NCBI RefSeq assembly: GCF_023343835.1
Contig: NC_064435.1
Coordinates: 77,758,134 to 77,822,133, forward strand
Length of the DNA stretch: 64,000 nt
Origin: Lagopus muta
Taxonomy: Eukaryota > Chordata > Aves > Galliformes > Phasianidae
Direction: 5' to 3'
Position 1 is the stretch's first letter; every line of letters begins with the position of its first letter. A program made the translations under genes and the position numbers. Under the pieces are notes generated by a model, which did not search any database, was not told where the DNA came from, and was given only the letters and a program-made list of their open reading frames with translations. Below, piece by piece: positions 50,821 through 62,944 of this stretch.

Positions 50821-53094
50821 ACATCAAAAAATGAGTGCCTTTATTATTCCAGCTAGTTTCTGTCACTGCTGGAAGATACTAATTTGAGATCTAATGTGAA
50901 AAATAGGAGAAACAATTCCTTTGCTGAAAGGATGATGAACAAAACTGGTAAAAAAATTTATTAGAATAAGCAGAAATAACTACTTTTTAGCCTGCTAATT
51001 CTTTGGGACACTGAACACCCAGCTTCCAGTCTTTGTAGCCCCAAGCAGAAGGTATGAGAGAGAAAATCCTCAGCAGGGGAAATGCAATGTGACCTCACTG
51101 GGGCTTTCCTACAGAGATGATAACACCAGCTTTTGATCATGACAAGGTACCCTGCAAATATGCTAGTTAGCTAGGATCTGTTAAAAATTCTACATTTGTG
51201 AGTGTGGCTTTCTTGCTATGGAGTGCCAAGATCACACAGAGTTGTAATTGCAGTACCAGTGGGAGAATTGTACAATATTTACTGGATTCCCATAACACAA
51301 AAATCAGGCACAAAGAAAAAAATATGGAATCCTGGGGTTCCTTTTAAAAGGATGAAAGAACAGTTTAACGCCCAAATAACACTGAAAAGCAAGAGAAGTT
51401 TGGCACCCAAATCTAACTAGGCTAAATGTTTATGTGCAGTCACAGGCTGTTTTAATTGCAAAAAAGTGGGAAGAGTCACAGACGAGCATGAATCACAAAT
51501 TAAATACCACGAGATTAATTTGCTCCATCTAGAGCTTTTGTTTTAATGTAAACAAACATCTCTTATCCTGCTCAGCCTATTTTAAGACGGAGACTGTGCA
51601 GTAAGAAATGCCAGTGTGACAGAGCGCTGTTCAGAAGATGCTTATACCTCTGGGAGTGATGCTGCAAATATACACCATATTTATCAACTCCGACAGGGAG
51701 GAGTTGCCAGAGAGCTGGAGACACAGTGGTGGGTCAGTAGAGTGCCCTGTTCTGCCCACAGGATGCGCAGAGAAAGCTGGCAGCACGTGCTCCATATCAC
51801 ATAAGCTCATCTGTAGGAGCTCTTGGTATTTCTACAGTAATGGGTAAATTGTCATGCAAGTTGGGGAAAGGATTTTTGGCTGGCTCTAATACTGCTTTTC
51901 TTTAGCAATTTGCCCACAGAGTGAAAGTGGCAACTGGCTGCTTCTAATAGGCAGCTGTTGCAACTGGTAGATGTCAACAGGAAAAGGTTTCTTGGGGAGG
52001 GAGAGCTGATGTTCACTGCCACCTTAAAAGCTGTGCCAGGAGAGCAACTTTCCCATAAAAGGGAACGCTGTAGCTCAGAGATTTTGCAGGAAGATTTTGT
52101 GACGTGCCTGGCATGGCATCTGCTAGGGCTCATTCCCAGTTGCAAGACAGTGCTGGTGGCTACCAGCAGAGGCCAAATTCAGCTGGGTGTCTCAGAAGCA
52201 TCAGGGCAGCCCCTTTTAGCTCTTAGCTCAGTTCATGACACAGCCTGCACTTTAGAGAGATTCCTTTGCACTTTGAGAAGCAACTACTGAACACAGCAGC
52301 AGCATTCACCTCTTTAATTGATGTAAAGTCTTTGTACATGTCATTTTTTCATTTCAAGGTTTTGGATCTCTGAAGAGAGCTCACCTGTCTCCTCACTATA
52401 ATATTCCTGAACTTCTCTTTTTCTATTGATTATTCCTCTATTTCTCACAGGTTTCAAAGAAGAGAAATGCATCATCAGTTTTCCTCTTGTGAAGCTCCCG
52501 AGAAAAGAAGAATTTCCTAAATCCTGAAGCAAAGAAGCATAAACTAGTGAGTGCAAAGGCAGAAAAAAGCAGTAACATTCTGGAGATAAAATGTAAAGGT
52601 AAGAGAAGGCTCCTGCGTGTGTTCTCTCTTCCTAATACACATAAGAATGTCATTGCAGTCTTTAATTGCTGCTAGAGGTGGAGAAAATAGAAAGGTTGAA
52701 GAAGCACATCAAGAAATAATGGAAACCTGACCAGTGACAGGAGCTGATTACAGTTGGCAGACTGTATAGGTTTCAGATTCATGCTGTGACTTTGGAAATA
52801 AGTCCTGGCTGGGATGCATTTTTCTGGAATATCCCTAAGGAATATATATCAGTGATTCATCTAAGCAGCCACTGGATATCATTACTGCTCTACCAAAAAT
52901 GAACATAAAATAACAATCTGGAAGAAATAAAAGAAACAAGTGTCCCAGATTTTCTCTCAAACTGTAGCAAAGAGATCATAAGGGTGAGTAAGGAAAGGAG
53001 GGGGGAAGGAAGAGAGGGCTGAACTTTTCATCTGCACATCCTCAGTTTGCCTTTAAGCTGTGCACATCTAGTTTACTCTTGTCAGAAGCCAACA
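50821..53094. other. Unique non-coding DNA
   Basis: No gene is recognised. A plus-strand 110-codon frame (51958-52290) and overlapping minus-strand 97-codon frame share the same stop-poor stretch and have no motif. A conserved-looking block at 51470-51580 is listed separately. Confidence 0.5.
51470..51580. promoter_or_regulatory. Candidate enhancer-like block with FOX and GATA motifs
   Basis: A forkhead core TGTAAACA at 51547-51554, directly followed by a second AAACA, with a GATA-type site (CTTATC on the plus strand) about 10 bp later, TTAATTTG and AATTAAAT AT-cores upstream, and no repeat content. Motif density alone supports the call. Confidence 0.2.
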
Positions 53095-53252
53095 CCACTG
53101 TACTTTGTAGCTCTTAAAGAAAGAGATAATTGCCTTTTTCTCCAGTCACATGCTCTCTAATACAGAACTTTATTTTTTTTTCCTCAGTCCTACACAGTAG
53201 GACCTCCATCACTCAAAATAGCATAAGCTTTGCTAGAGATGTTAATGTACTA
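53095..53252. repeat. Direct repeat, copy A
   Basis: Matches 53863-54010 in the same orientation over about 150 bp with scattered differences. Shared blocks include 'gataattgcct', 'ctaatacagaact', 'cacagt(a/g)ggacctccat' and 'gagatg(t/c)taatgt'. I do not recognise the unit as a named repeat. It may be an old local duplication or two members of an undescribed family. Confidence 0.7.
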
Positions 53253-53862
53253 ACCAAAGCAAACACAATGCAGAGGCTCTGACAGGTTTACATTTTGAAG
53301 TTCCTTCTGAACTCAGAATTTCTTTTTTTTTTTTTTTCTCATATGAACAGTAGCCAATTATAAATTATAGCTTTCTCTTAATGCCCCATCCCAGAAGTTC
53401 CTGTGGATGAAGTTTCTATCGAGAGTGTGCTGTACTAGGTTATTTTAATATCTCCGAATAGTTGTTGGATATTTTCCCTATCGTGTAGTTCAGCTAATAC
53501 ATACTAGTCATTTGGGAGAAAACAGAAAAAGGGAATTAATTCTAGAAAGCAAGAAGCTTCATAAGCTTTTTCTTCCTTTTTTTTTTTTTTTTATTCTTAT
53601 GAGTCAAAGACATGCCAAGAAACATATTTTAAACCATAGCATCATGTACTCAGCTAGACCTTTAGCAACAGTTCACTAATGTACATCAGATGCCCCATAG
53701 GCTCTATATAGTTTAGCGACCTGCAAGTTTAAGTAGAAGACTGTTATTGAAATCAGTATTCTTATATATAAATATATAGCTGCTCCAAGGAGAATATAAA
53801 TACCTACAGCAAACCAAATCCAGCCTAGACTCTCTGAACCTTGTAGGAATTAATTGCAAGAA
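53253..53862. other. Spacer between direct-repeat copies
   Basis: AT-rich unique sequence with T15-T16 runs at about 53323-53337 and 53578-53593. No reading frame or known element, so the repeats are not obviously LTRs of an internal region. Confidence 0.5.
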
Positions 53863-54010
53863 TTACACTTTGGAGCTTTTAAAGTAAAAGATAATTGCCT
53901 CTTTTTCTGTCACGGGCTTACTAATACAGAACTTCAGTTTTTCCAAATCCTCCACAGTGGGACCTCCATAAGTCAAAGTAATGTAAACTGTGTGAGAGAT
54001 GCTAATGTTA
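53863..54010. repeat. Direct repeat, copy B
   Basis: Partner of 53095-53252, about 770 bp downstream. Similarity ends where 'gctaatgttaag' diverges from 'gttaatgtactaac'. The 62- and 67-codon open frames crossing it have no motif and copy A does not preserve them, so the unit is not coding. Confidence 0.7.
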
Positions 54011-56734
54011 AGCACTACAAAAATATTCAAATGGGCTATACAGTATTTCAAGTGTGAAAAAAAGCCTGTGGGTTCAGGAAATATTTCTTCACCCGATTCA
54101 AGGAGAACATGTAAACAGGATTTTTTAACCCTCCACAGTTCACAGGGGGCTTACTGCAAAGCAATTCAACATCCAATTCAAAGATGCAAACAGTCATCCC
54201 AGCCTTGGGGGACTACTCAAGTGCCCAAAGTTCAGCCTGTTTCTAATTAACTTGCAGAGCTACAACCCCAGTCAATAAACCAACATTTTAGTCACAGATA
54301 AACTTATCATCCCCTGAGTGTGAACAACTCATCCTTGCCAGGAATCCAATAGCAGCTGCTGCCTTACTCTGCTTTACCATGGGTGCTTGTTAGTCTACTT
54401 ATTTTCACTCAACTATATGTGTCCTGTTCTTACAAAAACCCACTCGCATCGCTCTAATTCCTGCTAAAATGTTTCCCACGCTGCTAGAAGGTCCACTGAA
54501 TAAGAGATTAGGAAGAAGATCAGCTTGAGGATCTTTAGCTCATCCCTTCCGGTACAGTACCTATTAACAGTAACTAGGTATATCATGCAGCATTGGAATT
54601 CCTAAAATAGCTACAGGGAGAAGAGACAGTGAAATGCAGAGAGCAGAGTGTTAACTCTCCTGTGAATTACTATCACAGTTTGCTACTAATTGAGAAAGCA
54701 AATAAAAAAGGTCCTGACAATATGCTCTTTTCTAGTGGGGGCTATTCTCATTAAATGTAGAATAAAAGGTTGCCGTTTCCCCTTCCAACTGCAAATCCTT
54801 TACTGCAGAGCAAATGTTTCTCTCCTTCTAAGGAGAAAAGACCACAAATTATACTAATACCAAGCTAGAAAGCCAGCTGTATTATGCAGTCTCAAAATTT
54901 TTGTCTGACTTCATGGCAACTGGCAGTGAGCTGCCTATGTCCTTAGGAGCTGTACTCCAAGTGTTGCCCATAGGTGTAGTTGTGTGAATCTGAATGAAAG
55001 GAATCATAAAATATCCTGCCAAGAGTTTGGCTCCTGGTTCTTACAAGTTCCCTGAAAGGAACGGGGCTTGGGGGAAAGAAGACCCAAGATAAGTGGGCAA
55101 CTGTGTGTGCAGCACTGAAGGGTTAAGAGGATGGGGTGCAGGCAACAAGCAAGGGACCAAGTAAGCTGGAAATTTTCAAAAGGCTGCTACTTCCAAGGAA
55201 AAGCATATTTATTTTAAAACACTGCACAGGCATTCCTAGCCTTTCTGCTGCAATCTCACCTTCATCTGAAATGCAGACATTCACTTAAATTCAAAATACT
55301 CCTGTCTTCTTAAGATTGAGACTCAGATTAGCATCTCCCTTTTACAGAAGCAACTTTTACACTTTGAAGAGGTAGAGACAAGAAATTTAGTACAGTATTC
55401 TGGTCACTGACTCCAAAAATTGGGATAACAAAGAGGTCTCCAATGTCTAGTCCACTTAGCTATGAGCCAGGCACAAGGAGCTGCAATTTCCACTCTTCAG
55501 ATGAATGCTCTTGTGAGGATGAAGATAAGAAGAATTTCAACAAAGAAGGAAGCAGAAGAAATATGTTTTGTGGAGAATAATAAGATAGCCCATATACATT
55601 TCATCGTTAAGAGTTCTGTTAGCTCCTTGCCTTCAGCCAAAGATTGGGAACACCAAGTTACATCACTTATATAAAGTGTCATGCACAAGACCCAGGAAAC
55701 TGCAGTGTAAAGATGTTGGTTTTCTCTGGGATGGCAGTATCACTTGGCAAGTAGGAAAGGGAGCAGTATATCTGCTGATTAGCTTAAGTAAATGCTACTA
55801 CAGAACTCTGGCTTATTTTGTAACTTCCGTATATTGCTAGCTATTCTAGAGAAATATCTTTCACAAATGTCCCGGAGTCTTTTCATCATTTTCATTATTA
55901 TGCTGCTACACGATTTTTTTTTTTAAAAAAGTGAATGTATCATTTAATGTGTTATTTGATGTTACGTTTTTTACAGTGACATAATCATTTAAGAGGTTCC
56001 CCAACCTCTTCTCACCCACACATACACATGTATATATATATATATATATATGTATATGAGCATGCATATGTGCAGGTATATACATGCAATTGTTCATGAT
56101 TTCCTCAGATTTTCCACTGTACTCAGTAGAACTCACAGTGCTCAAATGATCTAAATAAAAAATGACCATAACCAAAGTTAGGTTTCCAGTGACTTCAGTC
56201 TCAGTGACTGATAATACAGTACTTCTCATGGGTGGTTCTGGTGACTGAAGTCTGGAGATACATGAATTGGGGAGGCAGAGGTAGGAGTAATTAGACCCCA
56301 GATAGAAGAGAGAAAAATGACATAAACTATTTTGTGAAGAAAAAATGTAATGCAGATGTAAAACTTTAGCCTACGGTGTGTAGAGCAGAATTCAGCCTTG
56401 GTGTAACCTCTAAAATCAGTGCAATCACATAAGGCTATATAAATCAAAAATTAGAGGCGATGGGGGAATGAAAAGCACCACTTTTTAGAAAACTACTCCA
56501 AACTGATCTGGTATTGCTTGTGTGGATTAATTAAGTTCGTACAAACATATATGAATCAACAGTATTATCAGAAGAGATGAAGATTTGGAATTAGTCATAC
56601 CCCTGAGAAAGAGGAATTGATGTGCTAGGGAGAAGGAGTGACCTGTGGTTCTCAGCATTATTTATCTGAAAAGTGAGAAAGATATGCCTGCACTGAAACC
56701 TTTGGTTGGAACCAGATGTGGCAGGGCACTGTGA
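54011..56734. other. Unique non-coding DNA
   Basis: No gene is recognised. Contains the TA/CA microsatellite at 56017-56083. Open frames up to 107 codons (minus strand, 55906-56229) run through that microsatellite and are artefacts. Confidence 0.5.
56017..56083. repeat. (TA)n/CA microsatellite
   Basis: Core of about 12 TA units at 56033-56052 flanked by CACA, GTATATG and GCATATG-type units. Confidence 0.85.
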
Positions 56735-56890
56735 ATAAGAGGATAAGACGCTGGTGTGTGCTGGAGTGGAACAAGAATGAAGTTTGGATTTCATCCCCAG
56801 ATCTAAATTGACCTGCTGCGTGAAGCTTAACTCACTTCACCTCTTCATTTTCCTTTTCAGCATTTGCCTTTCAGCTCTATTTAGGTGACA
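56735..56890 (+). mobile_element. MIR-like SINE fragment
   Basis: The blocks 'ttggatttcatccccagatc', 'gacctgctgcgtgaagctta' and 'actcacttcacctcttcatt' parallel the MIR core order (gggttc-aatccc, ctgtgtgacctt, gcaagtcacttaacctct, cagtttcc). Diverged, plus orientation. Confidence 0.55.
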
Positions 56891-56954
56891 ATTCCTTTGG
56901 GCCAGAAAGTCTGTGAGTGAATGCACCAGGATTTTGATGTATTAATTATTTGCA

Positions 56955-57030
56955 TCACATTTTTAGCGCTTTTTATCCCATTGTGCTAGGTGCTGTGCAA
57001 GAACAGATTGCAAAGACAGTGAATTCTCCA
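56955..57030 (+). mobile_element. Ancient amniote repeat fragment (L2/CR1-like tail, name uncertain)
   Basis: The piece 'cccattgtgctaggtgctgt' followed by 'gcaagaacag' and 'aaagacagt' is a recurring repeat signature in turtle and crocodile genomes (gtgctaggcgctgtacaaac type). It follows the MIR-like segment after 65 bp and may be part of the same composite element. Confidence 0.45.
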
Positions 57031-59739
57031 GAGGTTATTAAAATATAAAGTATGTTTGTGTCAGTCTCACATGCAAGTTATTATTGCTCAGCAACTAGCC
57101 TGCATCAGCTGAAGCATAGTTTCTGCTCATACAGGCACACTTAGTCAGGAGCAAATGGAAGATAATTCTTTTTAGCTTAGTCCAGAGCAAACAGGAATGA
57201 CAAAATCACGTTACTTGGTGTTCTCTGCCATCTGAGAGTTCACACAACATTACTGCAGCTCTGGAAGCAACAAGAAACTGGTTAAATCGTGGTAACTTAC
57301 ACAGAAGGTTTGACCCCTACAAGAGGAGTGAATTGATGGATATAAACAGACAAGGAACTGCCAAGAATGTGAGCTTCACACAAATAATAGTATTCATAGC
57401 CCAAGTAGAGCGCATTGATAGCAAATGCTGCCCTGCAGAAAAGATCTGTGAGACAGATTAAAGGGAAGGTTGAGTTCTGTTTTTTTTTTTTTTTCTTCAG
57501 AAAACGAAGCATTTATTTATAAATACTTATGTGCATTTTGTAAAATACTCCCAAAGCACCCAAAATTTTGACAGAGCTGGCAAAACAACACTGGCTTCTA
57601 ATTTTACTGCAGTGTCATCACATGTGGAACGAAGTAACAACAAATTCTGACTAGTGCCTATGATTAACACCTCCTACAGCAGCAACATCAGAGGACCACT
57701 GATAACATTTTTCATCAGTTACAGGGAAGACATCAACATCCAGAGTGTGCCCAAATGACCTACAGTGAAATTTGTTCGCAAACTGATCCCACTGTGTAAA
57801 AACTGCTCAGCTGAAGAAATGTACTCTTGATTTTCCATTCACCTCTAGCCCACGCACGCAGAACTGTGTGGGTTCCTCACTTACCCTAATCATGAGAGAT
57901 TTTGGTTTCAATGACCATAGTGGTTGTGATGTGTTTATTGCCATCATGTTTCGAATAGAAGATGTTTCTGTCCTTTCAGATCTCTTCTATGGCAAGAAGA
58001 AATACTAACTGCTTGTGGGAGTGATGATTACAGAAGTTATAACCTGTTGAGGCAATGAAACTCCCAAGGCATTAGCTGCTATTTACACATCTTGTTTGTC
58101 TGTGCTCACGTTTTTATGCTTCTGTCAGGAATGATCAGTCAGCTTGGTAAAGCAGAGGTGAATGACTCCTTACTGTCATGCTTAACAGGGGACAGTCCCC
58201 TTGTAGTTTTTGCAATGAGTGAAGGCTGAGACCCGAAGATCAAAGGTCTGGTGCAGCTGAACATACATAAATTATATATATATGAAATATATCTTCCATT
58301 CTTTAGATTATTCACAACACAATTTTGTAACTACCAACTCTGTAAGAAACATAACAACAGCTGTTCTTGTGATATTTCAGTACCACTGGAATTAGGAGAG
58401 GTAAGAAATTCAGAGGTGTGTGACAGCTTTGAAAATATCTATTTCAGTATGAGTTTCACAGAAATAGAATTTGTTTTTACCATCCATAGACAAAAGAGTA
58501 ATAGACTAGACGTCAGAGAAAACACTAAGGGAGATCCATGGTGGCCAGGATTATTCCGTTTGGAAGAAATTGCCATCTCTTCAAGAATATAAGGTGCTAG
58601 TTTGAACAGTTCAGAGGTGCACAGGGTAGCAAAGAAATAGCTAGCATGGTAGAAAATTGAATTTCCAGAACATGGTTTTCATCTAAAATTAAAACTTCAA
58701 CAAGACATTTCATTAAGAGAAGAAATTATCCATCTTCAACAAGAAATTATTAAGAGAAGAAACCAAAGACCTAACTCTTTTCAAGGAAAAACCAAAAATG
58801 TTATAATTTCCTAATTACCGTTATTTCCTGACTTTCACTAGTGAAATGAGAAAAGGTGCTCGAGAGGCCATGACACTTTGGGAACCAAAAGAACTTGGAG
58901 TTTTGAGTGCATTATTTGGTAAGCAGCTGAGAGGTTCAGACAGCAAGCTATGAGGAAGCAGGCGGATTTCATAATACTTACATGAAAATAGCAAGAGTTG
59001 ATGAAAATGTGGCTTCTTTGTTCTTTTATGCCTTCCAATTTGAAGCCCTTTCACCATAAATATCAATGGCATGGAGAGCATTACTTCCTCACAAGCCACA
59101 AATCAAGTAATCATCTACTTCAATAGTTCTTGAAGGAGGTAAAAAATATTACAAACTCAAATTAGACTGAAGAATTTAAAGTTGCTGGAATAGCCTCTTT
59201 CTTCTGTTTTGTGAGCTTGATTGCAAGAAGGATGTCAACTAAGAATGAAACTATTCAGACAAGGAAAGCAAATACGCAACAGGGAGTTGTGAGCCATCAC
59301 TGGGATACATCCTGCAAACCATCATCACTTTGCCAGTGGTCCAGCAGACCACAGGTATGAACAGGAGTGGATCGGAAAGAGGCTGAATTTCATCTCTTTC
59401 CTTTGTATTTGCAGTGGATTAGGAATAGAAACACAGACATGGTCAGGTTCTGTGCTGTGAGAAGCATGTTTAGATTGAGGAATAGTAAATGACAACATCT
59501 TATCTTGGCTTCTTACAACTGTCTAATCTTTGATTGTTGCACATGGATCTACAGAACTGGATTTAGAGACTTAGAGAATATGCAGCGTTCAACCTTGGGT
59601 AGGAAAAAGTCTAGTACTATGAATAAATGAAAAAAAATATATGGTTTAGGCTATACAGGAGCTCATTATCTTCTTGATCCTTAATATAAGACTCTGAAAT
59701 TAGAAAGCTGTAAATGTAAAATGAACAAACAGAAAAGAA
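57031..59739. other. Unique non-coding DNA
   Basis: No gene is recognised. A T14 run at about 57480-57494 has TTTATT about 20 bp downstream, the pattern of a minus-strand retrocopy tail, but no matching coding remnant was found upstream of it on that strand. A two-copy tandem repeat at 58695-58772 is listed separately. The 113-codon frame at 58251-58592 has no motif. Confidence 0.45.
58695..58772. repeat. Two-copy tandem repeat, period about 39 bp
   Basis: Two adjacent units each contain 'cttcaacaaga' and 'attaagagaagaaa', with small differences. A local duplication of no evident function. Confidence 0.8.
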
Positions 59740-59870
59740 CACAGCTATGCACCATATGGACCTGTGGAACTCATCACCACAGAAGGTCAGAAGTGTTAAA
59801 ATGTAGATTTTTAAAGATTTTCATGATGACCATGTATAGCACCAGTAATGACGTGATACTTACTAACTTA
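59740..59870 (+). mobile_element. Ancient CR1-type LINE fragment
   Basis: The series 'ggacctgtggaactcatcac', 'cacagaaggtcagaag', 'tttttaaagattttcatgat' is the sense strand of the region near the end of the old reptilian CR1 type (ctgtggaactc-ttgccacagga block). Strongly diverged, with no terminal repeats. Confidence 0.5.
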
Positions 59871-61204
59871 ATAGTTTATTCTACCTCAAAATTTCTCATC
59901 TGATTGCTTACCAAATTAACACAATTTCCTCCCCTTCTCTTGCAGTGAAATGATATTGTACCTCTACTTTGGAGGGGATTATTTTTTTTCTCCTAGAACC
60001 AACAACCAAACACCTGAAAAGAGTGAGAAGTTCTGCTATTCTGATGTTTCTCCTTTGCAAAGTCAAAAAAGATCCCTACACATTTTTTGAAAATAAGAAG
60101 GCCTGTGAAAATTCTGAAGTGTCTGATTCATGCGAGAATTGACAAAGTGAGACATTCAGATTGTTTCATAGATACTGCAGTTGCTCATGAACTGTAGGTG
60201 GCTTTTCATCAGCTTCAGGAAGTTTCTTCTTAGTCCTTAAAGCCTACAAAGAAATCTTCCTCTTTCTGGAAACATGATTTCTGTGGAATAGCTAGACAAA
60301 AAAACATCACACGCTCCTAGATCATGCTGCATTTTGATTTTTTGTGTTGATGGCTGAGATTCATGGACATTCTGGCCTCAGACTGTAGTGTTTGGTCATT
60401 CCACAGAGATTGTAAAGGCAGAAGTTGCCACTTTGGATCTTCATTCAGGCTAACTCAAAGTTGTGTCTATCCATGGGCAAGAATAGTTGCTTTACAAACA
60501 GCCATAAACAAGATAGGTTTGAAACTGCATGTTTTACATTGAGTATGGACTCTGATTTTCAATTATTAGATTGGTTCAGGAGCTGGAAAAAAAAAAGGTT
60601 TTATCTAGTTTCCAGTTTTATTCATATGTATTAAGTGTAACAACTATAAGCGCTCTTTGTTACACTCATAAACATCCAGTCCTCCTTTCAATCTTCTTAA
60701 ACTCTCTACCTCATGACAGGACAGTACATTTCAGCCACTGCTGATTTTGATTAATTTTCATAAGCTAAGTTGAGCATTGCTCTCAGCTAATGTGTCAGCT
60801 ACTGGACACTTCATGGGCTAATGGCCTGATCTGGTCTGGGAATTCTAATATCATTACAGCTGTCAACAGAGGAGGGTCGAAGATGGAGGGCATCACCTTG
60901 ACAATGTCTCCTAAAAATGAAAACAAGTCTTCTTCATGCAGCTATAGATTTAAAACGGTCACCCACAAATTCATATAATTAATGAGAAGATGTATTTAAA
61001 AAAACAATAACAATAACAAAACCAGCACACACTTTGGAGAACACAACAGACCCTGTATTAATCTTTCCTTCTTGAAAAAAATACAGAAGTCCAAATAGGA
61101 TATAAATAGCCCTATTCTGAGAGAAAGAACAAAAAGAAAAGAAAAGCCTAAAGCAGCCTTATTAAGGCTAACTATAATGAGACACATCCAGGAATGAATA
61201 ATGC
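59871..61204. other. Unique non-coding DNA
   Basis: No gene or repeat is recognised apart from short A-rich patches near 60583-60595 and 60998-61020. Confidence 0.5.
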
Positions 61205-61520
61205 CCAAGGAGACCTCAGAGTCAGAGTGGACAGTGAATCAAATGTTGACAATGCAATATGGCAGGGAAAAAGTGAGCCTGCAAATGTGGTCTGTCATGA
61301 GGGAGAGACGGACTGTGTCCAGAAGGGACTCCTGGGAATACCCTGCAAATGCTCACCGAGCTCCTGAGCCGTCAGTGCCAAAAGAATCATAATGAGGGAA
61401 CTAGAGGAAGTTCAAAGAAGAGCAATCAGAATGATCTGTGTGCTGAAATAAACCAGCTGTGTGGAAAGACCAAAACATCTGGAGAAGTGCAGGGCTACCT
61501 AAGTGGCTTAAGTTGAGTCC
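61205..61520 (+). mobile_element. Ancient CR1-type LINE pol 3'-end fragment
   Basis: The segment 'ctagaggaagttcaaagaag' then 'agcaatcagaatgatctgtg' resembles the sense strand of the CR1 pol C-terminal region, where a V-Q-R-R-A-x-x-M-I type block is common. The upstream 'ctcagagtcagagtggacag' fits the L-R-V-T-V-D block of the same frame. Strongly diverged and interrupted. Confidence 0.5.
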
Positions 61521-62039
61521 CTAAGAATACAGAAGGCAGAATCCAGTCTCTTAACACAGCTCTGGTTTTTGTAGGCTTCATGCAGAGCCCCAGCTAGTCT
61601 GATTTTGTGCTGAGGAAGGACTCTGTCAACAGAGCAACTGTAGGGAATAGCTTGGAGGCTGCCTTAAGGAGTCTGGACTCAGTGTAAGGGATAACAGCTG
61701 TGCTGTGGAGATGGTGCTGCAGCACCGCAGGAATTACAGTGCAAGCAGCAAGACAGTTACCTGAACTTCTGGTGCTTGGAGTATTTAAATTACACTGAAA
61801 GCCTTGAGGTGGTCCAGGAAGGGGAGGACACAAAGGTGGCTGAGAGCCAGCACTGAGCCATCCTTAAGACGTTCAGCAAGCAGCAATTCTGAGAGCTGGG
61901 TAAGGGGGTGGGAAAAAGAAGAGGGGGAAATGAAGGCTTACGATTAACTAGCGAGGGAAAAAGGCACATCATAAAGGTCAAACCTAAGGCTGTGGAGAAA
62001 TGGTGAGGGGAAAATAGCAGAAAGCTGCGCTTCCTGCAA
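61521..62039. other. Proximal upstream flank of the CpG island
   Basis: Unique sequence with rising GC content towards the island. No recognised gene or repeat. Overlapping short frames on the minus strand are unremarkable. Confidence 0.5.
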
Positions 62040-62098
62040 GATTGGCCACGAATCTTAAGGGGACGCTGTGCAGCTCAGCTGCAGCGGACTCTTCTCAG
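62040..62098 (+). other. Possible alternative first exon ending in a splice donor
   Basis: The sequence 'cggactcttctcag' is followed by 'gtaaatact' with GT at 62099-62100, a near-consensus 5' splice site at the left edge of the CpG island. Its 5' limit is arbitrary. It may be an upstream alternative first exon of the same plus-strand gene, or chance. Confidence 0.2.
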
Positions 62099-62549
62099 GT
62101 AAATACTAAACTGGTAGGCGATTTCCTCTTTGCCATTTTATCTTCAGATTAAAACACCTAAAGCCTTGCCGAGGGCTGAGGGCGCAGCGTGCGTGTGCGC
62201 AGAGGGGCTGCACAGTCCCTCGGAGGAGCCGAGATCTCCGCTTTCTGCAAGAACGCGCGCAGCTCGGGATGGGGGCCCCGAGCGAAGGAGGCACCGGGCA
62301 GCCCTCCCCCAGTGCTTCCCATTCACATAGAGACCGCCACGTGCGATCACCTCCGCGAGGTGCGTCTCCATTAATAATTCACTGCCATCCTTGATTCATC
62401 AAGTCCGGGAAGTTCCCAGCAAGAGTGGGAAAAGAGCAGGCGAGCATCTCCGCTGCCAGCAGAAGGACTTACGAGCGGCTCCCGGGATGAGAAACCGCAC
62501 GACGCGAACAAGCGGAGAGCGGTGCGCCTCTCTCTCCTTCTTACCCGCT

Positions 62550-62574
62550 CCCCCCCCCCCCCCCCCCCCCCCCC
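62550..62574. repeat. Poly(C) run, C25
   Basis: Uninterrupted C25 inside the CpG island. The opposite strand is G25, able to form G-quadruplexes, and such runs are prone to sequencing and replication error. Confidence 0.9.
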
Positions 62575-62847
62575 ACCCGCCCCCATTCCATTCTGCTTTT
62601 CACTCTCACTACGAAGCCACCACCTCACGCACGGAGCAGCCCTCGGGTGGACGGGGGAGTCGGCGGCACAGCCCCGACCGCCACATCGCTCGCACACCGC
62701 TGCCAGCCCGCTGCGCACCTCCCGGCTCCGGTGCGGCAGATCCGGCAGCTCCGCAGCCGCATCGCCCGGAGTGCGTGTGCGCGGCTGGGTGTGAGTGTGT
62801 GCGAGTGTGCGCCTACCGGGGAGGCAGGCAGCGAGGGAGGAGTTTGG

Positions 62848-62890
<43 letters not shown>

Positions 62891-62913
62891 CCCTCCCCCT
62901 CCTTCTCCCTCTT

Positions 62914-62944
<31 letters not shown>

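Noticed and set aside
53780-53800. 'agctgctccaagg' resembling a mariner terminal repeat
   Set aside because: Only about nine bases match and there is no partner repeat or transposon body.
57480-57520. Possible minus-strand processed pseudogene tail (T-run followed by TTTATT)
   Set aside because: No coding remnant could be recognised beyond the signal on the minus strand; AT-rich chance pattern is enough.
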